Origin: Paenibacillus sp. V4I7
Lineage (GTDB): Bacteria > Bacillota > Bacilli > Paenibacillales > NBRC-103111
Length of the DNA stretch: 64,000 nt
Reading direction: 5' to 3'
Assembly (NCBI RefSeq): GCF_030817275.1
Contig: NZ_JAUSZD010000002.1
Location: 310,001 to 374,000, forward strand
A program made the translations under genes and the position numbers. The notes under the pieces are model-generated. The model ran no database searches, had not been told where the DNA came from, and was given only the letters and a program-made list of their open reading frames with translations. Below are positions 19,078-28,192 of the stretch, in pieces. Within the stretch, counting starts at the first letter, position 1, and each line of letters opens with the position of its first letter.

Positions 19078-21396
19078 ATGAGTCTTGCTCGAATCCGGTT
19101 CAACAAACGTAGTGTTATCGTTACGTGGCTTATATCTTATATCTCTGTACTTCTTATCCCGATTATTATTAGTGGGATTCTATACGCAGCTGCCTGGCAT
19201 GTGGTGGAATCGGAAGTCAACCGTGCGAACAAATCAGCCCTGGAGCAGATGGAGCAAGCGATCGATAACAGCCTTCGCGGTATTGAACGGTTAAGCTTGG
19301 AAATCGCTTTAAGTAAATTGGTAACCGGTTTCATGAATACGGTGAAGCCATTGACGGATAGTGACTATTACGATTTGGTCAGCATTGCCAACGATCTGCG
19401 AGTATATCAGACTGCGAATGATTTTATTGAACAAATCTACATTTACTACCGGAATAGCGACACGGTTATATCCACACGTGATCACACGAACAGCCGTATG
19501 TTGTTCGAAAAGATTCGCGAGAAAGACGCGATGAGCTACGAGGAGTGGGCGAAGTTTTTTGATAAGCCTTACATCCAGGAATACGCACCCATTACGTTTA
19601 GGGAAGACGGCCATTCAGTCAAAGCTGTGATGTATGCCAAATCCGTCATACTCGCCAACCCAGATCATCCAGGCGCGGTCATTTTATTTGTCATTAAGGA
19701 TTCCAAATTGCTGGATAATATTCCATCCACTTCGGATCAAACCTCGATAGCGGTCTTAGATAAGGAAAACCGTCTAGTTGCTTCGACTGGTTTCGAATCT
19801 AGAGCTGATTTTCTGGATTACGACAAGCTCTCTGGAAAAAATGGGATGTTTATCAGCGCGGATTCTGGTAAAAAGGCAGCTGTTTCCTATATCACCTCTG
19901 GCAGCACAGGGTGGAAATACATATCGACGATACCCGCTGAATTATTTGACGACAAGATGAAATACATGAAGAAGCTAATTTACGCCAGTGTTATTTTAAG
20001 CCTTATCATGGGCGGACTTGTTACCTACCTCTTTTTGAGAAAAAATTATAACCCAATCAACCTACTGATTCGAAGCTTTTCAGTGAAATCAGGGATATCT
20101 TTTCATGAAGGCTCGAACGAGTATGGATTTCTACAAGATGCATTGAATAATACGTTTGCGGAAAAAGAACAGATTGACCGTCGTCTGCATCAGCATCGTG
20201 ATGCCATTCGTTCCCATTTTCTACAGGGGCTGCTGAAAGGTCGTTTGGAACAAAATGTCCCGATTCATGAATCGCTTGCTGCCCACGATATTCGGTTGGC
20301 TTCACGGTATTTTGCTGTTCTGTTATTTCACATCGAGCATTTCGGCAAGTTTGAGATCGACGAGTATGCTGCTCCTGAGAAGGTGAGGATGCTGCATTTC
20401 ATTATTATGAATGTCGCTGAAGAAGTGATCGTTCATGATAATCGGGCTTTCATTACGGAAGTAGACAATATGCAAGCGTGCATTGTAAATTTCGGGACAG
20501 ATCCGGATTCGCAAGAGTTGAAGCGTATTGCCGAGCAGGTGAAGTCATTCTTGCTGGACCATTTCCATGTCCATTTGACAGTGGCGATCAGCGGCATCCA
20601 TCAGGAGCTATATGGGATCCCTACAGCGTACCAGCAAACCTTGGCAGCCTTGGAGTACCGGCTCGTTATGGGGAGCGGTGAAATTATTGGGTACGATGAT
20701 TTACCGAGTTCAGAAACGATTAGGCAATCCAGAAGTTACTACTATCCATTACCTGTTGAGCATCAGCTGATCAATTTTGTGAAGTCAGGGGATTTTGAAA
20801 AATCGAGTGCGATCATAGGTGAAATTATCGAGATTAACGTATCGGATGCGTCCTTATCTGTACCGCTCGCCAAGTGTCTCATGTTTGATTTGATCAGTAC
20901 GCTTCTGAAAACGATGGATGAAATCGGTACGAGCAGCAATAATCGAGCGTTAATCGTAAAAACCGACCAAATCGACCGATTGATGAGCAGTTCAACCATC
21001 AAAGAGATGAAGGTACAGATTCGTGAAGTACTGAATCAGGTGTGCCGATTCATTCAAGAAGACCGTCAACAGGAGCACAACCAACTTAGTCAGCAGGTCA
21101 CCCTGTATGTCAAAAGCAATTACGCTGAGGAGAATCTGAACATCTCGATGGTGGGTGATAAGTTCGGGTTAACGCCTTCCTATTTATCCAAACAGTTCAA
21201 AGCACAGACAGGTGAAGCCTTGCTTGATTTTATCAGCAGAACCCGATTAGAAGAGGCAAAGCGGCTGCTTTCTCTTCAAGTCTTATCTGTCACGGACATT
21301 GCGAAAAGAGTCGGATACTCCGATATGAATACGTTCAATCGGATTTTCAAGAAATTCGAGGGCATTACACCGGGCAAATATAAAGATATTCAATGA
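19078..21396 (+). CDS. Membrane-anchored AraC-family transcriptional regulator
   Basis: A 772-residue protein. The N-terminal helix (TWLISYISVLLIPIIISGIL) and a second helix near residues 300-323 (YASVILSLIMGGLVTYLFL) bracket a roughly 260-residue extracellular sensor region. A long cytoplasmic linker follows, and the last 100 residues hold an AraC double helix-turn-helix (LNISMVGDKFGLTPSYLSK... VTDIAKRVGYSDMNTFNRIF). This layout fuses a YesM-like sensor to a YesN-like output in one chain and lacks kinase and receiver domains. It stands directly before a sugar-importer operon, which it probably activates. ATG 19078 follows GAGGGGT; ATG 19057 is less well placed. Confidence 0.85.
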   Translation: MSLARIRFNKRSVIVTWLISYISVLLIPIIISGILYAAAWHVVESEVNRANKSALEQMEQAIDNSLRGIERLSLEIALSKLVTGFMNTVKPLTDSDYYDLVSIANDLRVYQTANDFIEQIYIYYRNSDTVISTRDHTNSRMLFEKIREKDAMSYEEWAKFFDKPYIQEYAPITFREDGHSVKAVMYAKSVILANPDHPGAVILFVIKDSKLLDNIPSTSDQTSIAVLDKENRLVASTGFESRADFLDYDKLSGKNGMFISADSGKKAAVSYITSGSTGWKYISTIPAELFDDKMKYMKKLIYASVILSLIMGGLVTYLFLRKNYNPINLLIRSFSVKSGISFHEGSNEYGFLQDALNNTFAEKEQIDRRLHQHRDAIRSHFLQGLLKGRLEQNVPIHESLAAHDIRLASRYFAVLLFHIEHFGKFEIDEYAAPEKVRMLHFIIMNVAEEVIVHDNRAFITEVDNMQACIVNFGTDPDSQELKRIAEQVKSFLLDHFHVHLTVAISGIHQELYGIPTAYQQTLAALEYRLVMGSGEIIGYDDLPSSETIRQSRSYYYPLPVEHQLINFVKSGDFEKSSAIIGEIIEINVSDASLSVPLAKCLMFDLISTLLKTMDEIGTSSNNRALIVKTDQIDRLMSSSTIKEMKVQIREVLNQVCRFIQEDRQQEHNQLSQQVTLYVKSNYAEENLNISMVGDKFGLTPSYLSKQFKAQTGEALLDFISRTRLEEAKRLLSLQVLSVTDIAKRVGYSDMNTFNRIFKKFEGITPGKYKDIQ

Positions 21397-21406
21397 CATA
21401 CAAGGG

Positions 21407-21442
21407 GCCGTACAAGCATGCTTGCGCGGCTTTTCCGTTTTT
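21407..21442 (+). terminator. Probable terminator after the AraC regulator
   Basis: Imperfect stem GCCG...CAAG/CTTG...CGGC (21407-21430) is followed by TTTTCCGTTTTT. Confidence 0.6.
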
Positions 21443-21478
21443 ACATAGCAATTGCGTAAATTGAAGGTTGATTATTAT

Positions 21479-21511
21479 CGATTTTAATGATGCAGTTTCG
21501 GTTTTAACGAT
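21479..21511 (+). promoter_or_regulatory. Direct repeats, candidate AraC-regulator sites
   Basis: CGATTTTAATGAT (21479-21491) and CGGTTTTAACGAT (21499-21511) agree at 11 of 13 positions and start exactly 20 bp apart. Two-turn direct repeats are typical of AraC-family operators. They lie 80-115 bp before the binding-protein gene. Confidence 0.45.
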
Positions 21512-21592
21512 ATCCGATTCATCGTTTTCGTTACATAATGAAACCACGGTGCACCGAAGTGCATAGAACCAATTCATACGAGGGGGATTTAC

Positions 21593-23227
21593 ATGGGGAA
21601 ATATATGAACAAGAAGTCTATTAGTATGGCATTAAGTGTTGTAGTCGCATCTAGTGTGTTCGTTGGTTGTTCCAAACAAGAGGCAGGTGGGAGCACTACT
21701 TCACCTAAAGCATCTGCTGGTCCAACAGCGGCTGGAGCTAAGTATCCAATTAGTACGCAAGAAACGTTAACGTCCTGGGAACAGATGGACACGAACTTGG
21801 CATCTTTTGTTCCAAATCTGGCAGAATCAACGTTCGGCATGCAGCTTGAGAAAGAAACCGGTGTGAAAGTGAAGTATACACATCCGGCTGACGGGCAATC
21901 AAAGGAGCAGTTCAATCTGATGATTGCATCCAATAAATTACCGGATGTTATTGAATATAACTGGGGCGGAGGCGGGACTGCCGCTTATCCAGGCGGACCT
22001 GAGAAGGCGATTGCAGATAAAGTCATTCTTCCACTCAATGATTTGATCGACAAGAATGCGCCGAACTTAAAGAAATTGCTTCAGCAAGACAAGGAATTAG
22101 ACAAGATGATCAAAACGGACAGCGGCAAATATTACGCATTTCCGATGATTCGTCCCGACAATGGGTTAGTATTCCGAGGACCTATGATTCGCAAGGACTG
22201 GCTGGATGAATTGAATCTGCAGGTTCCTAAGACCATCGATGAATGGTATACGGTGTTAAAAGCGTTCAAAGAAAAGAAAGGCGCAACCGCACCATTTACT
22301 GCTCAGTATAGCAGTGAGCTGAACATTCAGGACGCATTCATTGGCGCCTTCAAAACAGCCAATCGGTTCTATATCGATGATCAAGGCAAAGTCAGATACG
22401 GTCCAATCGATCCGCAGTTTAAAGATGCTTTGACCTTGCTGCGTAAATGGTATGCGGAAGGACTGCTTGATAAAGACTTTGCACTTAACACGGATTCCAA
22501 AGCGTTGGACAACAAATTAATGAGTGACAGTGCGGGAGCAACTGTAGGTCTATTAAGCGGCGGTATGGGCAGATGGATGGATACCGGGAAGAAGAAAAAC
22601 CCGAAATTCCAGCTGGTTGCAGCACCATATCCGACCTTGAAGCAAGGGGAACGCGCTTTTATCGGACAGCGTGACTTCAAGTACAATCCGGTTGCCAGTA
22701 AAGCGGTAACCGGCGATTCGAAGAATGCAGAGCTTGCAGTTAAATGGTTGGATTATGCTTACGGTGAAAAAGGTGGCTTGCTGTTCAACTTCGGAATTGA
22801 AGGCGAGAGCTACAAGATGGAAAACAATGTCCCGAAATTTACCGAAAAAATTACTAAAAACGAGAAGTTTAATCTTCAACAAATGGTATCTCAGTATACG
22901 AAGCCAAATGGTCCATTTCCAGGTGACGCCCGAAAAAGCTTCAATACATTCAAGGAGCAGGACGAAGCGATTAAAATTTGGGGTGAAACGGACGCGGCTA
23001 AGCATGTAATGCCACTTTTCATAACTCCGACGATAGAGGAAAGTAAAGAATTGGCCAAATTGAATACCGCGATTTCGAGTTATAAAGAAGAAATGTTTGT
23101 GAAGTTCGTTATGGGCAAGGAACCTCTCGACAAGTTTGATGAGTATGTAAAACGCATTCAAGAAATGGGTATCGACAAGGTAACGAAAATAAACCAAGAT
23201 GCACTCGACCGCTACAACAAACGATAA
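21593..23227 (+). CDS. Extracellular solute-binding lipoprotein of a sugar ABC importer
   Basis: A 544-residue lipoprotein of the large LipO/YtcQ-type binding-protein group. The signal peptide ends in SVFVGC, with lipidated C26 followed by a Ser/Thr/Ala linker, so it is anchored on the outer face of the membrane. PDVIEYNWGG, YYAFPMIRP and IRKDWLDELNLQVPKTIDEWYTVLKAF are typical of this group. Likely ligands are oligosaccharides or polysaccharide fragments, but the ligand cannot be named. The gene starts at 21593 after GAGGGGG. The two permeases follow after an intercistronic hairpin. Confidence 0.88.
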   Translation: MGKYMNKKSISMALSVVVASSVFVGCSKQEAGGSTTSPKASAGPTAAGAKYPISTQETLTSWEQMDTNLASFVPNLAESTFGMQLEKETGVKVKYTHPADGQSKEQFNLMIASNKLPDVIEYNWGGGGTAAYPGGPEKAIADKVILPLNDLIDKNAPNLKKLLQQDKELDKMIKTDSGKYYAFPMIRPDNGLVFRGPMIRKDWLDELNLQVPKTIDEWYTVLKAFKEKKGATAPFTAQYSSELNIQDAFIGAFKTANRFYIDDQGKVRYGPIDPQFKDALTLLRKWYAEGLLDKDFALNTDSKALDNKLMSDSAGATVGLLSGGMGRWMDTGKKKNPKFQLVAAPYPTLKQGERAFIGQRDFKYNPVASKAVTGDSKNAELAVKWLDYAYGEKGGLLFNFGIEGESYKMENNVPKFTEKITKNEKFNLQQMVSQYTKPNGPFPGDARKSFNTFKEQDEAIKIWGETDAAKHVMPLFITPTIEESKELAKLNTAISSYKEEMFVKFVMGKEPLDKFDEYVKRIQEMGIDKVTKINQDALDRYNKR

Positions 23228-23240
23228 CACCCTTCGGGCA

Positions 23241-23304
23241 TCTTGCAGGTGAATACGGAATATGACGCCGTCTCTGTAGAAAGCGGTTCGTATTCACCTG
23301 CAAG
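23241..23304 (+). other. Intercistronic stem-loop between binding protein and permeases
   Basis: A perfect 16-bp inverted repeat (23241-23256 with 23289-23304) encloses a 32-base loop and has no T-run. Such structures after binding-protein genes commonly stabilise the upstream message or attenuate read-through, giving more binding protein than permease. Confidence 0.7.
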
Positions 23305-23337
23305 GAAGTAGCCCAAGGATAGAGAGGGAGCAGAGAA

Positions 23338-24294
23338 ATGAACACAATCAGTCCTGAAACGGTTATGCCCTTCATACCGAAAAAGAGATCCCGACTAGGG
23401 ATATTGATCGATATCCGTAAAAATAAACTGCTATATGTGATGCTCTGTCCCGTGCTGCTTTATTATGTGATCTTCCATTATGGACCGATGTATGGTGCTA
23501 TTATTGCCTTTAAGGATTTTTCTCCACGCCTTGGCATTTGGGGGAGTGATTGGGTAGGCTTTGAACATTTTCAAGCATTCTTTACCGGACCTTATTTCTG
23601 GAGGACAATAAAAAACACAATACTTATCAGCTTCTATCAGCTCTTGTTCGGATTTCCGGCACCGATCGTACTAGCGCTACTTCTCAATGAAGTGAGACAT
23701 GCCTTATTTAAACGCACGGTGCAGACTATTACGTATATGCCTCATTTCATTTCACTAGTTGTCATCTGCGGCATCATCAAGGATTTCACCGTCAGCGATG
23801 GCGTAATGAATGACATCATTGTCTTTTTCGGCGGGGAACGAACGACATTTTTACTTGAACCGAGCTTTTTCCGTTCCGTCTATGTAACGTCGGGTGTGTG
23901 GCAGCATATCGGTTGGGGTACGATCATCTTTCTGGCGGCTTTGACCGGTATTGATCAGGAGCAATATGAAGCTGCTAAAATAGACGGCGCAGGCAGGTGG
24001 AAGCAAATGACGAATGTGACGCTTCCCGGCTTAATGCCGACGATCATCATTCTGCTCATTTTGGAGGTCGGAAGAATGATGAACATCGGGTTCGAAAAGA
24101 TCATTTTGCTTTATAATCCAGGCACTTATGAAACCGCGGATGTGATATCTTCTTACGTGTACCGGGTTGGTTTACAAGATTTCAATTATAGCTTTAGCTC
24201 AGCAGTTGGCTTGTTCAACTCGGTGATCAATTTTATTCTGCTGATTTGTTCCAACTGGTTAAGTCGGAAATTTAATGATACTAGCTTATGGTAG
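23338..24294 (+). CDS. Sugar ABC transporter permease (LplB/YtcP-type)
   Basis: Integral membrane subunit of 318 residues with about six helices. The first helix is LYVMLCPVLLYYVIFHY, and GPMYGAIIAFKDFSPRLGI is a hallmark of the LplB-type permeases. The ATPase-docking EAA loop reads EQYEAAKIDGAGRWKQMTN. It pairs with the next gene, forming the heterodimeric channel for the binding protein at 21593. No ATPase gene is nearby, so a shared MsmX-like ATPase is inferred. ATG 23338 follows AGAGAGGGAG. Confidence 0.9.
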   Translation: MNTISPETVMPFIPKKRSRLGILIDIRKNKLLYVMLCPVLLYYVIFHYGPMYGAIIAFKDFSPRLGIWGSDWVGFEHFQAFFTGPYFWRTIKNTILISFYQLLFGFPAPIVLALLLNEVRHALFKRTVQTITYMPHFISLVVICGIIKDFTVSDGVMNDIIVFFGGERTTFLLEPSFFRSVYVTSGVWQHIGWGTIIFLAALTGIDQEQYEAAKIDGAGRWKQMTNVTLPGLMPTIIILLILEVGRMMNIGFEKIILLYNPGTYETADVISSYVYRVGLQDFNYSFSSAVGLFNSVINFILLICSNWLSRKFNDTSLW

Positions 24295-24310
24295 AGAGGA
24301 GGGCATATTT

Positions 24311-25189
24311 ATGCTGAACCGGACCACATTTTCAGAAAAAAGCTTCGATTCCATCAACGTGATCTTCTTGACCTTTTTGATGATCATTACGATATATCCT
24401 ATTGTTTATGTGGCTTTTGCCTCCATTAGTGACGCTGGAGCTCTGATGGGGCACAAAGGCATTTTATGGCGGCCGCTCGGATTTTCACTGGATGCTTACA
24501 CGAATGTGTTTCGAAACCCCATGATCCTGAAAGGATACGGGAATACGTTTTTTGTTGTGCTGGTGGGTCTGTTTTTCAATATCGTGCTTACAGCTTTCGG
24601 GGCCTATGCGTTATCAAGGAAAAGCTTGGCCTACCGTAAACCGCTTCTGCTGTTTATCGTGTTTACCATGTTTTTCAGCGGTGGTTTGATTCCTCTCTAC
24701 TTGACGGTTAAAGGAGTAGGATTGGTCGATTCACTATGGGCGCTCATTATTCCTCAAGCGATTAACACCTTTAATCTCATTCTGATGAAAACGGCGTTCG
24801 AAGCGATTCCTGATGCCTTGGAGGAGTCGGCTAAAATAGATGGCGCGAATGACTTTGTCATTTTGTTTCGGATCATTTTGCCGCTTTCCATGCCGGTTAT
24901 TGCCGTTATGTTATTGTATTATGGCGTCAGTCATTGGAATTCTTGGTTCAATGCGATGATTTTCTTGCAGGACCGGTCGCTCTATCCGCTGCAGCTCGTG
25001 CTGCGCGAAGTTTTACTCCAAGGGGAAGCAAGCTCAAACTTAGGGGCCTCGGATGGCGCCTCAGCAATGCTCTCGGTTACGTTAAAGTACGCGACCATTA
25101 TTGTGGCAACGGTACCGATTCTGCTTGTTTATCCGTTTCTCCAAAAATATTTCGTCAAAGGCGCTCTGATTGGAGCGATTAAAGGATAG
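24311..25189 (+). CDS. Sugar ABC transporter permease (LplC/YtcP-type)
   Basis: Second membrane subunit, 292 residues. The EAA loop is PDALEESAKIDGANDFVIL, and the C-terminal PFLQKYFVKGALIGAIKG is the usual end of this family. An in-frame upstream start at 24275 overlaps the first permease. GAGGAGGG at 24296-24303 gives correct spacing to ATG 24311. It is followed after 15 bases by the GH95-like gene with its own GGAGGG, so one operon is likely. Confidence 0.9.
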   Translation: MLNRTTFSEKSFDSINVIFLTFLMIITIYPIVYVAFASISDAGALMGHKGILWRPLGFSLDAYTNVFRNPMILKGYGNTFFVVLVGLFFNIVLTAFGAYALSRKSLAYRKPLLLFIVFTMFFSGGLIPLYLTVKGVGLVDSLWALIIPQAINTFNLILMKTAFEAIPDALEESAKIDGANDFVILFRIILPLSMPVIAVMLLYYGVSHWNSWFNAMIFLQDRSLYPLQLVLREVLLQGEASSNLGASDGASAMLSVTLKYATIIVATVPILLVYPFLQKYFVKGALIGAIKG

Positions 25190-25204
25190 GGGAGGGTGCT
25201 TGCA

Positions 25205-27403
25205 ATGAATGACATAGAATGGGAACATTTTATGGCCGACAATGATATGGAATGGGTCGTGAAGCCTGTCAGTTGGGATGAAGGGGCTTTCATTGGTAAT
25301 GGTTCGATCGGCGCTATGGTATATGGGGAGGAAAATGCGAAAAAACGGCACGTGCTCCGTTTTGTCACGGGACGTACTGATGTTACAGCAAGCCGGACTG
25401 ATAAACCCGGATTTCCTCCACGCGTACCCATTGGTGAGCTTGACCTTGAGATGGAAGGCATGATTTATCACCCGACGAGTATGCGGGTGGACTTATGGAA
25501 CGCAGAGCTTCGTGCTATTTTGACGACGACCCGGGGCGAGGTAAAGCTTCGTTCCATTGTTCATAGCGAAGAACCGGTCATGGCGATCGAGATCGAGAGA
25601 TCAGAAGGGGAAAGGGCTGCGCAGTTTGCGTGGTACGCCTATCCGGAAGTTGATCACGTACTGAAAAATGCGGATGGCTTTAATTTAAATCAATATATAC
25701 CTGCAACTGATGTGGAAAAAACGGTTAGAGATGGCGTGAACCTTAATATTCAGCGTTATTCAGGCGAGGATGGCTGTGTAACTGCCTGGAAGGAAGTCCA
25801 AGTGTCGCCGAATCGCCGAGTTTGCTTCATTTCCGTTATTAAAGGTCATAAAGAAGCTGCAATTGGTAAAGCGCTGGATGCGGTTGTTCAAGCCTCTAGC
25901 GGTGATTTCGATGCATGGATAGGCGTTCACCGTCGGTGGTGGCACAACTATTATCGGCTAAGCTTCATCTCGGTTCCGGATGGGCGGCTCCAAAGCTTCT
26001 ATTGGATACAAATGTATAAGTTGGCTTCAGCCACACGTGCGGATCAGCCCTTGATCGATAATCAAGGTCCGTGGCTTACTTCAACGCCATGGCCGGGCGT
26101 TTGGTTTAATATGAATGTGCAAATGAGTTATTCACCGGTCTATACCGCGAATCGATTGGACATCGGGATGTCGCTGGTTCGCGCTTTAGATGAAAACAGA
26201 GAAAATCTAATAAACAACGTGCCGGAGTCCTGCAGGCATGATTCCTCAGGACTTGGTCGCAGCTGCAGCTATGATTTGCTGGCTGAGGTAGATGATGAAG
26301 TAGGGAATTTGAATTGGATTTGCCATAATGTGTGGCGGCAGTATCGGTACAGCATGGATGATGAGATGCTAAGCACCATCTTATTTCCTCTTTTACGTAG
26401 AAGTGTAAATTATTATCTTCACATTCTTGAAGAAGGCGATGACGGTAGTCTGCATCTTCCGCCTACCATTTCACCTGAATATGGCTCTTTTATGAAAACG
26501 AAGGTACGCGATTCTCATTACGATCTTGCTTTATTGCGCTGGGGCTGCCAAACCCTTTTGGAAATATGCCAGCGGTTAACGGTGGAAGATCCGCTTACCG
26601 GGAAATGGAAGGAAGTTCTGGAAAGGCTGACTCCGTTACCTGTAGATGAGACGGGATTTATGATTGGACAAGACACGCCTTTAGCATACGGTCACCGACA
26701 TTTCAGCCATCTGCTTGCGATTTTTCCACTCCATTTGATCGGTTGCGATAAGGAAGAGGATCGGAAGCTGATCACAACCTCGCTTCGTCATTGGATCGGG
26801 AAGGAAGGCGACTTGCGCGGGTTCAGCCTAACTGGGGCGGCTTCAATAGCTGCTATTCTCGGCTCAGGAGATGAGGCCTTGCGTTATTTGCAAACGTTGA
26901 TGTTGATGATTAAACCGAATACAATGTATAAAGAAGCAGGACCTGTTATCGAAACGCCATTTGCCGGTGCAGAAGCGATACACGACATGCTGCTTCAAAG
27001 CTGGGGAGGCAAGATACGGGTATTCCCAGCTGTGCCGGGCGAGTGGCAAGATGTGTCTTTCGAAAATTTGCGAACCGAAGGAGCATTTTTAATTAGCGCT
27101 GTACGTCGTGACGGTGAAACCCAAATGATTCGAGTGAAAAGTTTGGCTGGGGAGCCGTGTATCATCAAGACAGGCTGGAACGGTGTAGTTTGCTGGACGA
27201 TAACCGGAACCAAAGCTGCTGAGCACACCGTTTATGTAAAGTCGGGTGAGGACGAGATCGTATTGGATTTGAGCCAGGGGGATGAAGCGATCCTTTCCCG
27301 AGGTGATGAGGTGTCTGACTGGCGAATCGTTCCCGTAGAATCACCGCGGAAGGTTGCCCGCTATTTCGGCGGACATAAGCCTTGGCGTCTTTACGGATTT
27401 TAA
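25205..27403 (+). CDS. GH95-like glycoside hydrolase (alpha-L-fucosidase/galactosidase type)
   Basis: Intracellular 732-residue enzyme without signal peptide. The N-terminal beta region has WDEGAFIGNGSIGAMVYG, matching the start of GH95 proteins. An (alpha/alpha)6 barrel follows. FNMNVQMSYSP supplies the Asn pair N302/N304 expected for the GH95 catalytic centre. LPPTISPEYG (E425) and GHRHFSHLLAIFP are further family-like stretches, and LLQSWGGKIRVFPAVPGEW lies near the C terminus. It probably trims L-fucose or L-galactose units (or a related sugar) from oligosaccharides imported by the transporter encoded upstream. Substrate and GH95 membership are not certain, because overall similarity could not be tested. 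ATG 25205 lies 8 bases after GGAGGG. Confidence 0.72.
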   Translation: MNDIEWEHFMADNDMEWVVKPVSWDEGAFIGNGSIGAMVYGEENAKKRHVLRFVTGRTDVTASRTDKPGFPPRVPIGELDLEMEGMIYHPTSMRVDLWNAELRAILTTTRGEVKLRSIVHSEEPVMAIEIERSEGERAAQFAWYAYPEVDHVLKNADGFNLNQYIPATDVEKTVRDGVNLNIQRYSGEDGCVTAWKEVQVSPNRRVCFISVIKGHKEAAIGKALDAVVQASSGDFDAWIGVHRRWWHNYYRLSFISVPDGRLQSFYWIQMYKLASATRADQPLIDNQGPWLTSTPWPGVWFNMNVQMSYSPVYTANRLDIGMSLVRALDENRENLINNVPESCRHDSSGLGRSCSYDLLAEVDDEVGNLNWICHNVWRQYRYSMDDEMLSTILFPLLRRSVNYYLHILEEGDDGSLHLPPTISPEYGSFMKTKVRDSHYDLALLRWGCQTLLEICQRLTVEDPLTGKWKEVLERLTPLPVDETGFMIGQDTPLAYGHRHFSHLLAIFPLHLIGCDKEEDRKLITTSLRHWIGKEGDLRGFSLTGAASIAAILGSGDEALRYLQTLMLMIKPNTMYKEAGPVIETPFAGAEAIHDMLLQSWGGKIRVFPAVPGEWQDVSFENLRTEGAFLISAVRRDGETQMIRVKSLAGEPCIIKTGWNGVVCWTITGTKAAEHTVYVKSGEDEIVLDLSQGDEAILSRGDEVSDWRIVPVESPRKVARYFGGHKPWRLYGF

Positions 27404-27436
27404 CAGGTGAAAATTCAAAGTAGGAGGATGTGCAAA

Positions 27437-28072
27437 ATGGGAGTGCCATTCAAGCAAGGAGACATCGTATTATTTCAAGGTGACAGTATTACGGATGCCG
27501 GAAGGGTTAGGGAAAATCCCTCTGATTTGGGCAAAGGATATGCGCTGATGACTTCAGCATTGTTCGGTTCATCTTATCCTGAACAACAGGTTACATTTCT
27601 GAATCGGGGGATTAGCGGGAATCGAGTGAAAGATCTTCGTTCTCGTTGGGAACAGGATTGTATCGAACTGGGGCCGAGCTGGGTATCGATCTATATCGGT
27701 ATTAACGATTGCTGGAGACGATATGACCGGAACGATCCTACATCTGTGGAACAATTCGAAGAAGGTTACCGGGAACTGCTTGTCCGCACGAAAGAGGAGC
27801 TTGGGGCCAAGCTTATTATGATCGAGCCATTCGTGCTGCCAGTGCCGGAAGACAGGAAACTATGGCGTGAGGATCTCGATCCCAAAATTAATGTCGTGCG
27901 GGAATTAGCACGGGAATTTGGTGCCCTTTTGGTTCCGCTTGATGGTATATTCGCACAGGCTTCGATGCTCGCACCCTCCAGCTTCTGGGCGCCAGACGGC
28001 GTGCACCCGTCACCGGCAGGACATGCGCTTATAGCCAAAGCTTGGATTAAGGCGGTCGGGGCGGCAATATAA
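27437..28072 (+). CDS. SGNH/GDSL hydrolase (probable carbohydrate esterase)
   Basis: A 211-residue cytoplasmic esterase. All four SGNH blocks are visible: FQGDSITD (nucleophile S17), NRGISGNRV (Gly/Asn), YIGINDCW (Asn), and PDGVHPSPAGH (Asp and His). Its position as last gene of the importer/GH95 operon suggests it removes acetyl or similar groups from the imported oligosaccharide; this is inferred from context. The in-frame ATG at 27428 is fused to the ribosome binding site AGGAGG (27422-27427), so ATG 27437 is chosen. Confidence 0.88.
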   Translation: MGVPFKQGDIVLFQGDSITDAGRVRENPSDLGKGYALMTSALFGSSYPEQQVTFLNRGISGNRVKDLRSRWEQDCIELGPSWVSIYIGINDCWRRYDRNDPTSVEQFEEGYRELLVRTKEELGAKLIMIEPFVLPVPEDRKLWREDLDPKINVVRELAREFGALLVPLDGIFAQASMLAPSSFWAPDGVHPSPAGHALIAKAWIKAVGAAI

Positions 28073-28110
28073 GTGATGGCCTTATATATATGCGTTCATT
28101 GTACATAGAG

Positions 28111-28145
28111 AAAAGCCCCTGAGTTGGAGTTGTCAGGGGCTTTTT
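28111..28145. terminator. Bidirectional terminator
   Basis: A 12-bp perfect stem AAAAGCCCCTGA/TCAGGGGCTTTT lies between convergent genes, with T-runs on both strands. Confidence 0.9.
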
Positions 28146-28192
28146 CGTATTGGTGCTCCGCCGAATGCGGAAGGGGAAAGGCGAAGAGGCAA

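Noticed and set aside
22553-23230. 225-codon minus-strand frame opposite the solute-binding protein gene
   Set aside because: Antisense shadow of a strongly supported lipoprotein gene; no ribosome binding site or recognisable motif.
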